A DNA stretch of 64,000 bases from assembly GCF_900099895.1 (NCBI RefSeq), contig NZ_FNDY01000004.1, forward strand, positions 62,001 through 126,000, in the 5' to 3' direction. The position numbers were made by a program, and so were the translations under genes. Under the pieces are notes generated by a model. It had not been told where the DNA came from, did not search any database, and worked only from the letters and a program-made list of their open reading frames with translations. The first letter of the stretch is position 1; each line of letters opens with the position of its first letter. This DNA is from Paenibacillus naphthalenovorans. Its GTDB lineage: Bacteria; Bacillota; Bacilli; Paenibacillales; NBRC-103111. This document shows positions 17,332 through 28,725 of this stretch, in pieces.

Positions 17332-17841
17332 AAGGCCACCTTCCTTCGAGTGCGATAATTAGAATATGAATTCCATGTTCCGGATGCGGGTTTCGCAGCT
17401 GCCCAGGCGTGATTGTGTTATTGAAACCGCTGGTTGCCTCCATCCCCGACTTTTCATCGTAATAAGACACAAAATTTCACAACACTTTTCACGTGAAGAC
17501 ACCTGCCGCGGCCTGCAAACGGATCGGCGTGCGGCCGGATCGGCCGCACGGCCGAGAGATTCATGCCGTATATCGGGTGCTCCAATCGATCGTTTTGCCG
17601 TTTACGCCCTTCACACGGTTGCGGGCCAAAAACGATTCGGGACAAAGGGCCGCAAGCTCGCCAGCCAAATAGCGGACGTCACCCCTTACATCATCATATA
17701 CTTGGAGCACCCTCAATATACCTCCGATTTCTTTCTCGGAACTTCTTATCTATTATATCATTTATTCCTAAAAATATGGTATGCTGAATAGTAAAAACAG
17801 AGTCTGCCGATAGGCGGCGCTGCCAGAATGGAGTGACAACC
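17332..17841. other. 510-bp intergenic region without a supported gene
   Basis: Divergent promoter space between the 5'-nucleotidase gene (-) and the moa genes (+). Open frames exist across it (e.g. 17366-17791) but have no ribosome binding site and no recognisable protein. A GC-rich interrupted palindrome (GTGCGGCCGGATCGGCCGCAC, 17530-17550) is the only obvious structure. A promoter for the moa genes is likely in the A+T-rich 17740-17790 (TATTATATCA ... TATGGTATGCTGAAT). Confidence 0.5.
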
Positions 17842-18558
17842 ATGAAGCTCAAACTTCTGCTTTTTGCCGGCTTGGCCGAAAGCATAGGCTCCCCCGTGCT
17901 GGAGCTGGATGTTGAAGAAGATAAGCTGACCCCGTCTCAGCTCAAAACGAAGCTGGCTGAATTATATCCCGAAATCGCCGCACCGCTCGCCGGTTCCTTC
18001 ATCGCCGTGAATCAAGCCTACGCCGATGAGAACGTATTCATAAGCGAACAGGACGAGGTAGCGGTCATTCCTCCCGTATCCGGAGGCGAACCGGAAAACA
18101 TGGAGCTTACACGGGCCCCCATTTCCATTGATCAAGTAACGGCTAAAGTACTGCATCCTCATCACGGCGCTGCACTGACGTTCATTGGAACCACCAGAGA
18201 GTTTACACACGGCAAAAGGACGACCCTGCTGGAATACGAAGCCTACGAGCCTATGGCGCTTCGCACAATGCATCAGATCGGGGACGAAATCGCCGCCAGA
18301 TACCCGGGAACACTTATCGCCATTACTCATCGTCTGGGCTCTGTTCCGGTTGGAGAAATCAGCGTTGTCATCGCCGTCTCCTCTCCGCACCGGGATGCCG
18401 CATATGAATCAAGCCGCTATGCCATTGAGCGGCTGAAGCAGATTGTCCCGATCTGGAAAAAGGAAATATGGGAAGACGGCTCCGAATGGAAAGGGCATCA
18501 GCTTGGGCCTTGGAACCCTACGGCAGAGATACCGGGTCAAGGAGGTGTCTCAAAGTGA
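17842..18558 (+). CDS. MoaD-MoaE fusion, molybdopterin synthase
   Basis: 238 residues from ATG 17842 (GGAG at 17830-17833; the GTG at 17833 overlaps that site). Residues 1-82 are a MoaD ubiquitin-like sulfur carrier ending in PPVSGG at 77-82; residues ~88-230 are MoaE, the large subunit of molybdopterin synthase (HHGAALTFIGTTREF, LEYEAYEPMA, HRLGSVPVGEISVVIAVSSPHR, PIWKKEIW). Together they convert precursor Z to molybdopterin. Normally MoaD is separate and its terminal Gly-Gly is made a thiocarboxylate by MoeB; here the Gly-Gly is internal, so proteolytic release is implied, as known for M. tuberculosis MoaX. The stop overlaps the start of the E1-like gene by 4 bp. Confidence 0.93.
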   Translation: MKLKLLLFAGLAESIGSPVLELDVEEDKLTPSQLKTKLAELYPEIAAPLAGSFIAVNQAYADENVFISEQDEVAVIPPVSGGEPENMELTRAPISIDQVTAKVLHPHHGAALTFIGTTREFTHGKRTTLLEYEAYEPMALRTMHQIGDEIAARYPGTLIAITHRLGSVPVGEISVVIAVSSPHRDAAYESSRYAIERLKQIVPIWKKEIWEDGSEWKGHQLGPWNPTAEIPGQGGVSK

Positions 18559-19637
18559 CCGTACAGGACGTACAATCCTCGGCTGCTGCTGCACAAGCTT
18601 CAGCTCCCGACCCGGAACGCTATTCCCGGCAGATCCTGTTCGCACCGATCGGCAAGGAAGGCCAAGCCAAGCTTCAAAAAGCCCGCGTGGCCATTGTCGG
18701 CATGGGTGCGCTGGGTACCGTGCTGTCGAACCATATGGTACGAGCCGGGGTCGGCTTTGTACGGTTGATCGACCGGGACTTCGTTGAGAGAAGCAACCTG
18801 CAGAGACAGATGCTTTATGATGAGGCCGATGCCGCCGGTTCGGCTCCTAAAGCCGAGGCCGGAGCTGCGCGGCTGCGCGCCGCCAACTCCTCCGTGACGA
18901 TCGAACCCGTAGTGACCGATCTCAACTGGTCGAATGCAGAAGACCTGCTGAAGGACGTCGACCTCATTCTTGACGGAACAGACAATTTTGCCGTTCGCTT
19001 CCTGATCAATGACGTAAGCGTCAAGCACGGTATTCCGTGGATATACGGGGGTGCGGTCAGTTCACGGGGCGTCAGTCTAACCATCGTACCGGGAGAAACC
19101 CCCTGTCTGCGCTGCCTGTTCGGACAACCTCCGGAACAAGGAACGACGGAGACCTGTGATACGGCGGGCGTCATCGGACCGATCATTCATACGGTCGCTT
19201 CACATCAGGGAGCAGAAGCGCTTAAAGTGCTGATCGGCGCCGATAGTCAGAGAAACCGCAAGATGATTCATTGGGACTTATGGTATAATCAATACGCCGC
19301 CGTCGATGTTTCCAAGGCGAGGAAGGCCGATTGCCCTTGCTGTGGAGAACGCCGGTTTGATTATTTAAACGCCAGCGTTCAGGAAGAAACCATTCAAACG
19401 TTATGCGGGCGAAATTCCGTACAAATTCAACCTGTACGGCCATCCGCGCTTTCTCTGGGCGAATGGGCCGACAAGCTCCGTCCACTCGGCCGTCTGGAGT
19501 TGAATCCGTTTTTGCTCAAGCTTCACTTGGAAAATGACATCACGCTTGTTTTATTTCCGGACGGCCGAATGATCGTTCAAGGAACAGACGATCCTGTAGC
19601 CGCCAAAAGCTTATACAGCCGTTATATCGGTATGTAA
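18555..19637 (+). CDS. moeB: MoeB/ThiF-family adenylyltransferase
   Basis: 360-residue E1-like enzyme from GTG 18555, which overlaps the moaDE stop (GTGA) and has AAGGAGGTG eight bases upstream. Rossmann ATP site VAIVGMGALGTVLSNHMVRAG, the RxxxQ-type adenylation loop SNLQRQMLY, DGTDNF, and two zinc-binding Cys pairs (CLRC and CPCC) are present. A C-terminal extension of ~85 residues (GEWADKLRPLG...DGRMIVQGTDD) replaces a full rhodanese domain. Its position makes it the activator that adenylates the MoaD C-terminus; a ThiS-activating role is the alternative. Confidence 0.88.
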   Translation: MTVQDVQSSAAAAQASAPDPERYSRQILFAPIGKEGQAKLQKARVAIVGMGALGTVLSNHMVRAGVGFVRLIDRDFVERSNLQRQMLYDEADAAGSAPKAEAGAARLRAANSSVTIEPVVTDLNWSNAEDLLKDVDLILDGTDNFAVRFLINDVSVKHGIPWIYGGAVSSRGVSLTIVPGETPCLRCLFGQPPEQGTTETCDTAGVIGPIIHTVASHQGAEALKVLIGADSQRNRKMIHWDLWYNQYAAVDVSKARKADCPCCGERRFDYLNASVQEETIQTLCGRNSVQIQPVRPSALSLGEWADKLRPLGRLELNPFLLKLHLENDITLVLFPDGRMIVQGTDDPVAAKSLYSRYIGM

Positions 19638-19641
19638 TTAT

Positions 19642-19689
19642 CAGCCTCGCTTCTCCTGCGATTCCAGGAAGAGCGAGGCTGCCTTTTTT
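19642..19689 (+). terminator. Terminator of the moaDE-moeB operon
   Basis: CAGCCTCGCT...CCTG (19642-19658) pairs with CAGGAAGAGCGAGGCTG (19665-19681), a 17-bp stem with a two-base internal mismatch, followed by CC and a T run. Confidence 0.92.
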
Positions 19690-19735
19690 ATCATAACGAT
19701 CAGCAAGTTCCCCGGTATATCGATTTGTTCTATAC

Positions 19736-19764
19736 AAATAAAAACCGACCTAACGAGAGGTCGG
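19736..19764 (-). terminator. Terminator of tRNA-Lys
   Basis: On the minus strand CCGACC (19764-19759) and GGTCGG (19750-19745) form a 6-bp stem with an 8-nt loop, followed by TTTTTATTTG. It lies 19 bases past the tRNA 3' end. Confidence 0.85.
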
Positions 19765-19782
19765 CAAGAGGAAATTCAGATA

Positions 19783-19854
19783 TAGGCCCGGTGGGGGTCG
19801 AACCCACAACCTACCGGTTAAGAGCCGGTTGCTCTGCCATTGAGCTACGGACCT
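19783..19854 (-). tRNA. tRNA-Lys (anticodon CTT)
   Basis: A complete cloverleaf reads on the minus strand: acceptor AGGTCCG/CGGGCCT, D stem GCTC/GAGC with 7-nt loop, anticodon stem ACCGG/CCGGT with loop CTCTTAA (anticodon CTT, codon AAG), 5-nt variable loop, T stem GTGGG/CCCAC with TTCGACC loop, discriminator A. The 3' CCA is not encoded. Length 72 nt. A terminator follows directly, so it is transcribed alone. Confidence 0.95.
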
Positions 19855-19920
19855 GAACTGTTTTTTATTATAGCACTTTACGATAAAAAAATAAAGTCCC
19901 TCTCGGAACCTCCCACCTCA

Positions 19921-19946
19921 AAAAAATAACCCCGATGGGCTCGGGG
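19921..19946 (-). terminator. Hairpin plus T tract of uncertain ownership
   Basis: CCCCGA (19930-19935) pairs with TCGGGG (19941-19946) and on the minus strand is followed by TTATTTTTTT. No supported gene ends here. The frame 19878-20084 on this strand has no ribosome binding site or family, so this may be a leftover terminator upstream of the tRNA. Confidence 0.5.
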
Positions 19947-20183
19947 CCAAGTCTGCTCATATTCAACATTCGAACTTTCGTAAGTTGTCCTACGTGTCGC
20001 TGTTTTATGCCCGTATTTCTCATCAAGTCTTTCACAATAGAAGACAAAATTTACCGGGGTTTGATGATAGAGCAAATGTAACACAATCTAAAAATGGGGA
20101 GATTTCGTCCAAGCCATTCCATTTTTTCGCATTATAATAATGGTGATATTTACAATTTTTTAACAAACGGAGGTCATTCAGCC

Positions 20184-20642
20184 GTGATAATTAGGTATAA
20201 AATCAGGAAGAAAATTAAAGGAAAAAAAAAGATTGGATCAGGCGCACGGCGACTAGTATATGATTTGGGTAATGGCACGGTGATAAAGATTGCTAAACCA
20301 AAGGGCGGGATCAGAAGCAATAAAAAAGAGTTTGTTGTCTATAAATCCTCTACTTATAAGATAAAAAAGCATCTTGGCAAAATAAAAAAGCATGGGCGCA
20401 GATATGACTGGTTAATCATGAAAAAGTATTCCAAGAAGTTCCCAAAATCAAAAAAATATAAACGAAAATTGTACAAACTAAAAAAATTATTCAAGAAAAA
20501 TGGGGTCATTCCATATGAAATTATGAGACGCCGTACCGGTAAACCCAATTTTCAAAACTTACGGCTGAACAAAAAAGGAAAAATCATCGTTATTGATTAT
20601 GGAAATTTTAAATTTATCCGTAATAACCGTTTATCAAGCTGA
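20184..20642 (+). CDS. Small protein-kinase-like protein, probable pseudokinase
   Basis: 152 residues from GTG 20184 (CGGAGGT nine bases upstream). The sequence follows a kinase fold in miniature: glycine loop IGSGARRLVYDLGNGTVIKIAK with the beta-3 Lys, an alpha-C-like NKKEFVVYKS, a hinge-like DWLIMKKY, and a DFG equivalent in KIIVIDYGNF. The catalytic loop should be HxDxxxxN; only ...GKPNFQNLRL is found, with no Asp five residues before the Asn. The protein is extremely Lys/Arg-rich (KKIKGKKKIG) and its DNA is visibly A+T-richer than the flanking genes, which suggests transfer, perhaps from a phage. It stands alone next to tRNA-Lys, convergent with sufB. Function unknown. Confidence 0.75.
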   Translation: MIIRYKIRKKIKGKKKIGSGARRLVYDLGNGTVIKIAKPKGGIRSNKKEFVVYKSSTYKIKKHLGKIKKHGRRYDWLIMKKYSKKFPKSKKYKRKLYKLKKLFKKNGVIPYEIMRRRTGKPNFQNLRLNKKGKIIVIDYGNFKFIRNNRLSS

Positions 20643-20708
20643 AGCATGAAACCACAAAAAGAGGAAGAACCCTCCCGGATCTCCGCTTCCTTGAACCGGC
20701 ATAAAATA

Positions 20709-20765
20709 AAATACGTGTCCGAGCGACTGGCACGCAAGCGTGAAAGTCACAGCGGACACGTATTT
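20709..20765 (-). terminator. Terminator of the suf operon
   Basis: A perfect 13-bp stem, AAATACGTGTCCG (20709-20721) with CGGACACGTATTT (20753-20765), encloses a second hairpin (CACGC/GCGTG). It sits 15 bases beyond the sufB stop and on the minus strand runs into TATTTTATTTTA. The kinase-like gene on the other strand may share it. Confidence 0.85.
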
Positions 20766-20779
20766 GCTTCGAAAAGGAA

Positions 20780-22177
20780 TTATCCTATACTTCCCTCCAT
20801 CTCAAACTTGATCAAACGGTTCATTTCGACCGCATATTCCATCGGCAGCTCTTTGGTGAACGGCTCAATGAAGCCCATAACGATCATCTGGGTCGCTTCC
20901 GCTTCCGTCAATCCGCGGCTCATCAGATAGAAGAGCTGATCCTCGGATACTTTGGAGACCGTCGCTTCATGCTCCAGCGTGATGTTATCATTCATGATCT
21001 CGTTATACGGGATCGTATCGGACGTCGACTGATTATCCATAATCAGCGTATCGCATTTGATGTTGGCTTTCGAGCCCTGGGAGTTGCGCCCAAAGGAGGC
21101 CAGACCGCGATAAGTGACCTTACCGCCGTGCTTGCTGATCGATTTCGAGACAATCGTCGAAGTCGTATCCGGAGCCAGATGTATCATTTTGGCGCCTGCA
21201 TCCTGATGCTGTCCTTTGCCGGCAACAGCGATAGACAATACCATGCCTTTAGCGCCGCGGCCTTTAAGAACAACGGCAGGATACTTCATGGTCAATTTCG
21301 AACCAATGTTGCCGTCGACCCATTCCATTGTAGCATTCTCTTCAGCTACGGCCCGTTTGGTAACGAGGTTGTAGATATTTGGAGCCCAGTTCTGGATCGT
21401 CGTATAACGTACGCGGGAGTCCTTCAAGCAAATAATTTCAACGACGGCGCTGTGCAGCGAGTTGGTGCTGTAAACCGGCGCCGTACAGCCTTCGACATAG
21501 TGCACGAAGCTGCCTTCATCGGCGATGATCAGCGTCCGCTCGAACTGCCCCATGTTCTCGGAGTTGATCCGGAAGTAAGCCTGCAGCGGTATTTCCACCT
21601 TTACGCCCTTCGGTACATAGATGAAGCTGCCGCCGGACCATACGGCGCTGTTCAGTGCAGCGAACTTGTTATCGCTGGGAGGAACAATCGTTCCGAAATA
21701 TTTTTTGAAAATTTCCGGATGCTCTTTAAGAGCCGTGTCCGTATCCATAAACAGAACGCCCTGATCTTCCAGGTCCTTCTGCATGCTGTGATAAACAACT
21801 TCCGATTCATATTGGGCAGAGACGCCGGCCAAAAACTTCTGTTCCGCTTCCGGAATTCCCAGCTTGTCGAACGTTTCTTTAATTTCGGTTGGAACTTCCT
21901 CCCAAGTTTTACCTTGTTTTTCGGAAGGTTTTACATAATATTGGATATCGTTAAAATCGAGATCATCCATATTTCCGCCCCAACGCGGCAATGGCATCTT
22001 CATAAACTGCTCCAGGGATTTCAAACGGAATTCCAGCATCCATTCCGGTTCGCCCTTCATTCTGGAAATTTCCGTTACGATTTCCGGGGTCAGCCCTTTA
22101 CCGCTTTGAAATACGGCTTTGTGCTCGTCACGAAAACCATATTTATACTCTCCGAGTTCCGGCATTTTTTTTGCCAT
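20780..22177 (-). CDS. sufB: Fe-S cluster assembly scaffold SufB
   Basis: 465-residue SufB, scaffold subunit of the SufBCD complex on which Fe-S clusters are built. The right-handed beta-helix core is recognisable ([43 protein letters not shown], with the conserved Cys of the VEGC motif) and the C-terminal [21 protein letters not shown] segment that contacts SufC. Normal length. Last gene of sufCDSUB, 14 bases after sufU, with AAGGAGG upstream. A strong terminator follows. Confidence 0.97.
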   Translation of the reverse strand: MAKKMPELGEYKYGFRDEHKAVFQSGKGLTPEIVTEISRMKGEPEWMLEFRLKSLEQFMKMPLPRWGGNMDDLDFNDIQYYVKPSEKQGKTWEEVPTEIKETFDKLGIPEAEQKFLAGVSAQYESEVVYHSMQKDLEDQGVLFMDTDTALKEHPEIFKKYFGTIVPPSDNKFAALNSAVWSGGSFIYVPKGVKVEIPLQAYFRINSENMGQFERTLIIADEGSFVHYVEGCTAPVYSTNSLHSAVVEIICLKDSRVRYTTIQNWAPNIYNLVTKRAVAEENATMEWVDGNIGSKLTMKYPAVVLKGRGAKGMVLSIAVAGKGQHQDAGAKMIHLAPDTTSTIVSKSISKHGGKVTYRGLASFGRNSQGSKANIKCDTLIMDNQSTSDTIPYNEIMNDNITLEHEATVSKVSEDQLFYLMSRGLTEAEATQMIVMGFIEPFTKELPMEYAVEMNRLIKFEMEGSIG

Positions 22178-22191
22178 CGTTCTCAGCCTCC

Positions 22192-25140
<2,949 letters not shown>

Positions 25141-25172
25141 TGATAATTCCTCCTGTTTTCCTGATCGGTCGC

Positions 25173-26009
25173 TTAAAATTTAGGAGCCGTAGTATTCATG
25201 GGCATCTTGAATTCTTCTTCATCTTGCCCTACTCTTTCGTCAACGATGCCGAGCTCTTCCTTGATCCAGTCATACCCTTCGTTTTCCAGACGCTCGGCCA
25301 GCTCCGGTCCGCCCGACTTCACGATGCGGCCCTGCATCATCACGTGAACAAAGTCCGGTTTGATGTAATTCAAAAGGCGTTGGTAGTGCGTGATGATCAG
25401 GAAGCCGCGATCTTCAGAGCGCATCGCATTGACGCCTTCCGCCACAATGCGCAGCGCGTCGATATCCAGACCCGAATCGATTTCGTCGAGGATGACGATT
25501 TTCGGTTCCAGCATCATCATTTGCAATATTTCGTTGCGCTTCTTTTCACCGCCGGAGAAGCCTTCGTTCAAATAACGGTGCATGAACTCAGGGTTCATCT
25601 CCAGATCTTTCATTTTGGCTTCCATTTGACGAATGAACTTGATCAGCGATAATTCGTTGCCTTCGCCGCGGCGGGCATTGATGGCGCTGCGCAGGAAGTC
25701 TGCGTTGGTGACGCCTGTAATTTCACTTGGATACTGCATGGCCAGGAACAGGCCGGCACGCGCTCTTTCGTCTGTCGCCATTTCCAGTACATCCTCGTCG
25801 TTAAGCGACACGGAACCGCCTGTGACTTCATACTTGGGATGTCCCATCAACGTGGAAGCCAACGTACTTTTGCCCGTTCCGTTCGGTCCCATGATGGCAT
25901 GCACTTCGCCGCCATTGATGGACAAACTGAGTCCTTTCAAAATCTCTTTTCCTTCGACAGTTGCCTTCAAACCGTCTATAATCAATTGTGGTCTTTTCGT
26001 CATAACCAT
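25173..26009 (-). CDS. sufC: Fe-S assembly ATPase SufC
   Basis: 278-residue ABC-type ATPase that powers the SufBCD complex in the cytosol. Walker [10 protein letters not shown] at 41-49, Q-loop MQYPSE at 91-96, signature FSGGEKKR at 151-158, Walker B IVILDE at 171-176 and H-loop region IITHYQRL. It is a soluble family member, not a transporter. Two starts are possible, ATG 26009 and ATG 26003; GGAGG lies 4 and 10 bases upstream respectively. First gene of sufCDSUB. The C-terminus is ~20 residues longer than the core family ([16 protein letters not shown]). Confidence 0.95.
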   Translation of the reverse strand: MVMTKRPQLIIDGLKATVEGKEILKGLSLSINGGEVHAIMGPNGTGKSTLASTLMGHPKYEVTGGSVSLNDEDVLEMATDERARAGLFLAMQYPSEITGVTNADFLRSAINARRGEGNELSLIKFIRQMEAKMKDLEMNPEFMHRYLNEGFSGGEKKRNEILQMMMLEPKIVILDEIDSGLDIDALRIVAEGVNAMRSEDRGFLIITHYQRLLNYIKPDFVHVMMQGRIVKSGGPELAERLENEGYDWIKEELGIVDERVGQDEEEFKMPMNTTAPKF

Positions 26010-26053
26010 TGAGCCTCCAACTTTGAGTTATTCTTTATTAATAATTATTTTAA

Positions 26054-26085
26054 AGTGATTCTCACTGATTCTCAATTATATTATA
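26054..26085 (-). promoter_or_regulatory. suf promoter -10 and direct-repeat operator candidate
   Basis: On the minus strand a TATAAT hexamer (26085-26080) is followed closely by two head-to-tail copies of TGAGAATCA (within 26074-26054, 10-bp period). The repeats sit over the expected transcription start of sufC, the right place for a repressor. The half-site resembles the GATAAT units of Fur boxes but is a direct, not inverted, repeat; the binding protein is unknown. Confidence 0.55.
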
Positions 26086-26117
26086 CCTTACATGTAAAAA
26101 TCAATAAAGACCCGTTT

Positions 26118-26702
26118 TTAACCCAACGCGGCCTTTAATTCGGAAATTTGAGCGATCCATTCCTTATCCGCCAGAACCGGCCGGCGCGGAACTTTATTCA
26201 AAAGAGCCGGGGGCAGACTTATCCACGACTTGCACCCGTTATATTCGGAAAGCACCGGTATACGCACCGCCTGGTCCAGTTCATATACTCTGAGCAGCAT
26301 GAGATGCAAGGGCTTGGTCCGTTTCCATTTGAGCCGCTCCTCGGCAAAAGAATCGGTCCAAATGTGAAATCGCGCGATACGGTCCAGTTCCTCTTGAGAC
26401 GAGATGAGGATGTCCTCCGCAAGCTCTGCGTAGCAGTTGATGACCGCCTCCGTCTGCCTGCCGCTCCACCCGGCCTCTACTTCTTTCACTTCGCTTCGGT
26501 ATTCGGGCTTGATCAATTCTTTTTTTTGATGCTCGTAGGTCGGATATAAATAAAAGCTCTCGCTTTCCACTTGAAAGTCCTTCGTTTCCTCCCGGATCCC
26601 GCCCTTTCGCATAATCAGAAGCTGACGGCCTGTCCGCAGCGTTTCAACCGCCACCGCCCACTCCTTCAAGCCGACAGCTTGATCTTGCTCCAGTCCGCGC
26701 AT
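26118..26702 (-). CDS. DUF1802 family protein
   Basis: 194-residue cytosolic protein. The N-terminal signature LKEWAVAVETLRTGRQLLIMRKGGIREE and the FYLYPTYEHQKKELI segment identify the DUF1802 family, whose function is unknown. No catalytic motif is visible beyond conserved Trp/His/Glu residues. ATG with AAGGGGGG upstream. It lies upstream of sufC on the same strand, but the sufC promoter in the 108-bp gap suggests separate transcription. Confidence 0.8.
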   Translation of the reverse strand: MRGLEQDQAVGLKEWAVAVETLRTGRQLLIMRKGGIREETKDFQVESESFYLYPTYEHQKKELIKPEYRSEVKEVEAGWSGRQTEAVINCYAELAEDILISSQEELDRIARFHIWTDSFAEERLKWKRTKPLHLMLLRVYELDQAVRIPVLSEYNGCKSWISLPPALLNKVPRRPVLADKEWIAQISELKAALG

Positions 26703-26860
26703 GCTGTACCCCCCTTGTCCTATACTGCGCTAACCTTTTCCATTTACGATATTATAGTTCTTCATCCAAAACAATGCAATTCCGATGCGGCATAAAAACA
26801 ATCGCTTATATCGATAATAAAAATGCTGCATCAAACCAAAAACGAGGAGGATGAAGAGCT

Positions 26861-27028
26861 ATGCGCGAAGGACTGATTCCAACAGTTTTGGGGACAGCTG
26901 TCACTGCGTCCGGTGCCGCTCTGCGCAACAAATATCCGATGGCCGCCGCGGCGGTCGTGGGGTTTGGACTGGCACACGTCGTTTTGGGAGCTATCGATTT
27001 GGTGGAGCACCGCAACAAAATGTTTTAA
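26861..27028 (+). CDS. 55-residue hydrophobic small protein
   Basis: Unrecognised small gene with a very good ribosome binding site (GAGGAGG, 26844-26850, ten bases before the ATG) and its own terminator 25 bases after the stop. The protein is short and hydrophobic: an N-terminal Gly/Thr/Ala segment (LIPTVLGTAVTASGAAL), KYP, and a second hydrophobic stretch (AAAAVVGFGLAHVVLGAIDLV) ending in EHRNKMF. Two short membrane-associated helices are plausible. Divergent from the DUF1802 gene. Function unknown. Confidence 0.75.
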   Translation: MREGLIPTVLGTAVTASGAALRNKYPMAAAAVVGFGLAHVVLGAIDLVEHRNKMF

Positions 27029-27052
27029 TCATCTTATTTTGCTGGGTGAACG

Positions 27053-27084
27053 AAAAAGGGAAGGCATCATAGCCTCCCTTTTTT
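27053..27084 (+). terminator. Terminator, probably bidirectional
   Basis: AAAGGG-A-AGGC (27055-27065) pairs with GCCTCCCTTT (27072-27081) with one bulged base, followed by Ts. It separates the 55-residue protein gene (+) from the convergent 59-residue gene (-); the A run on the left would serve the minus strand. Confidence 0.8.
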
Positions 27085-27098
27085 CATATTATAAGATT

Positions 27099-27278
27099 TT
27101 ATTTGCCGTCGTATACATACACAGCCGCTTCACGGATCCGTTCGAACTGCTCCCGGTTAACTTTCATAGGATTGGCCTGCAGGGCGCCGTCCGGATTTAC
27201 CGCCGAAACCCATCCCAGGATAAGCAGCACTGCGACAACGGCAGCGGTAAAAATGATGCGCTCGAAACCTTTCTTCAT
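27099..27278 (-). CDS. 59-residue single-span membrane protein
   Basis: Small gene on the minus strand with GAAGGGG eight bases before ATG 27278. MKKGFERI is followed by one transmembrane or signal-anchor segment (IFTAAVVAVLLILGWVSAV) and a polar tail (VNREQFERIREAAVYVYDGK). No Cys for lipid attachment. Ends just before the shared terminator. Not recognised; typical of short sporulation-period or envelope-stress proteins of Bacilli, but nothing in the sequence proves that. Confidence 0.7.
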   Translation of the reverse strand: MKKGFERIIFTAAVVAVLLILGWVSAVNPDGALQANPMKVNREQFERIREAAVYVYDGK

Positions 27279-27485
27279 GAGTCAATCCCCTTCATCTTTA
27301 TGACCTCAGCCATCATTGTATAAGTCATATATGATGCAAATATAATCGGGATGTGAACTTTTTGTAAAAACCCCCGTCCCTGCAAGGCTTGAAAAGCCAA
27401 AAACTTTCAACTTCTATTCCCAACGCGGCGGTATTTGATTTATACTAGAGGTTACAAGTTATGTCATGTAGAAGGAGGATGTTCC

Positions 27486-28691
27486 ATGTCCGCATATCGC
27501 GCGCTTACGGAAGCCGAAGCGATTGATTACGCAAGACAAATACCCGACCTGTTTCAGAAGGACAGCGAGCTGACCAGCAGGGAAATCGGAGACGGCAACT
27601 TGAATCTGGTGTTTCACATTTCAGAACCTTCAACCGGCAAAAGCATTATTCTCAAACAGGCGCTCCCCTATGCGAAAGTCGTCGGGGAATCCTGGCCTTT
27701 GACGTTGGATCGCGCGCGCATCGAGAGCGAGGCCCTGATGATTCAGGAATCGCTGTGTCCTGACCTGGTGCCGCATGTCCATGCCTATGAACCGGAGCTT
27801 GCGCTGACCGTCATGCAGGATCTCAGCGACCATGTCATCATGCGGCGCGGCTTGATGGAACGGAATAAATACCCGCTGTTTGCAAGTCATATCGGAACGT
27901 TTCTGGCCCGGACCCTTTTTTACACTTCCGACCTGGGCATGAACCAGCAGGATAAAAAAGAACAGGTGAAGCGCTTCATCAATCCGGAGCTGTGCAAAAT
28001 CACGGAGGATCTCATTTTTGACGACCCGTATACGGATTCGCCGAACAATAACGTCCCGCCCGCCATCCGCGATGCGGTGGAAGCGGTGTGGAAGGATACG
28101 GAGCTGCATCTGGAGGTCGCCATCCTCCGCGAAAAATTTCTGACGCAGGCGCAGGCGCTGATTCACGGAGACCTGCATACCGGAAGTATTTTTATCAAGC
28201 CGGATTCGACCAAGGTCATCGATCCTGAGTTTGCTTATTACGGCCCTATGGGCTTTGACATCGGAGCTGTACTTGCTAACCTGCTGCTGAATTATGCAGC
28301 TCAGGAAGGCTGGAGCCCGGACGCCGCATCCCGTCAGGATTACCGGAATTATCTTACCCAAACGATCCGGGATATTTGGAAGAAGTTTGACTCCGAGTTC
28401 AGGGCGCTCTGGGACGAACACGGTGTGGACCGGATGTCCAAGACCCCCGGATACCAGGATTTGTACATGACACGGCTACTGCAGGATACGTTCGGATATG
28501 CGGGCTGCAAAATCGTCCGCCGCGTCCACGGTCTCGCGCAGGTAGCCGATATCAATAAGCTGGAGGACGAAGCAGCCAAAGAACGCGCCCAACGGATTGC
28601 TTTGGCGATCGGCACAACGCTGATCAAGTCTCACCGCAAAGCGGAGTCGATTGAACAAATGATTGAGATTGCGGAAAAAAACGTCAGCTAA
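27486..28691 (+). CDS. mtnK: S-methyl-5-thioribose kinase MtnK
   Basis: 401-residue kinase of the methionine salvage pathway, phosphorylating 5-methylthioribose to its 1-phosphate. ATG 27486 has AAGGAGG seven bases upstream; the frame extends to 27435 without a site. Aminoglycoside-phosphotransferase fold: IGDGNLNLVFHI (ATP loop), catalytic HGDLHTGSIF, metal IDPEFAYYGPMGFDIG. The HGDLHTGS and YGP motifs are specific for MtnK. Followed by mtnA after 34 bases, as in Bacillus mtnKA. No S-box SAM riboswitch is seen in the 200 bases upstream. Confidence 0.95.
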   Translation: MSAYRALTEAEAIDYARQIPDLFQKDSELTSREIGDGNLNLVFHISEPSTGKSIILKQALPYAKVVGESWPLTLDRARIESEALMIQESLCPDLVPHVHAYEPELALTVMQDLSDHVIMRRGLMERNKYPLFASHIGTFLARTLFYTSDLGMNQQDKKEQVKRFINPELCKITEDLIFDDPYTDSPNNNVPPAIRDAVEAVWKDTELHLEVAILREKFLTQAQALIHGDLHTGSIFIKPDSTKVIDPEFAYYGPMGFDIGAVLANLLLNYAAQEGWSPDAASRQDYRNYLTQTIRDIWKKFDSEFRALWDEHGVDRMSKTPGYQDLYMTRLLQDTFGYAGCKIVRRVHGLAQVADINKLEDEAAKERAQRIALAIGTTLIKSHRKAESIEQMIEIAEKNVS

Positions 28692-28725
28692 GGGTTGGAA
28701 TTAGACAAAAGGAGCAATGGCCGTC

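Noticed and set aside
17366-17791. 141-residue open frame in the gap before moaDE
   Set aside because: No ribosome binding site, no recognisable family, and composition unlike neighbouring genes; treated as non-coding.
19878-20084. 68-residue minus-strand frame between tRNA-Lys and the kinase-like gene
   Set aside because: No ribosome binding site and it crosses a hairpin terminator; no family recognised.
27290-27480. SAM (S-box) riboswitch upstream of mtnK
   Set aside because: Expected in Bacillus mtnKA, but none of the conserved S-box stems or an attached terminator can be drawn here.
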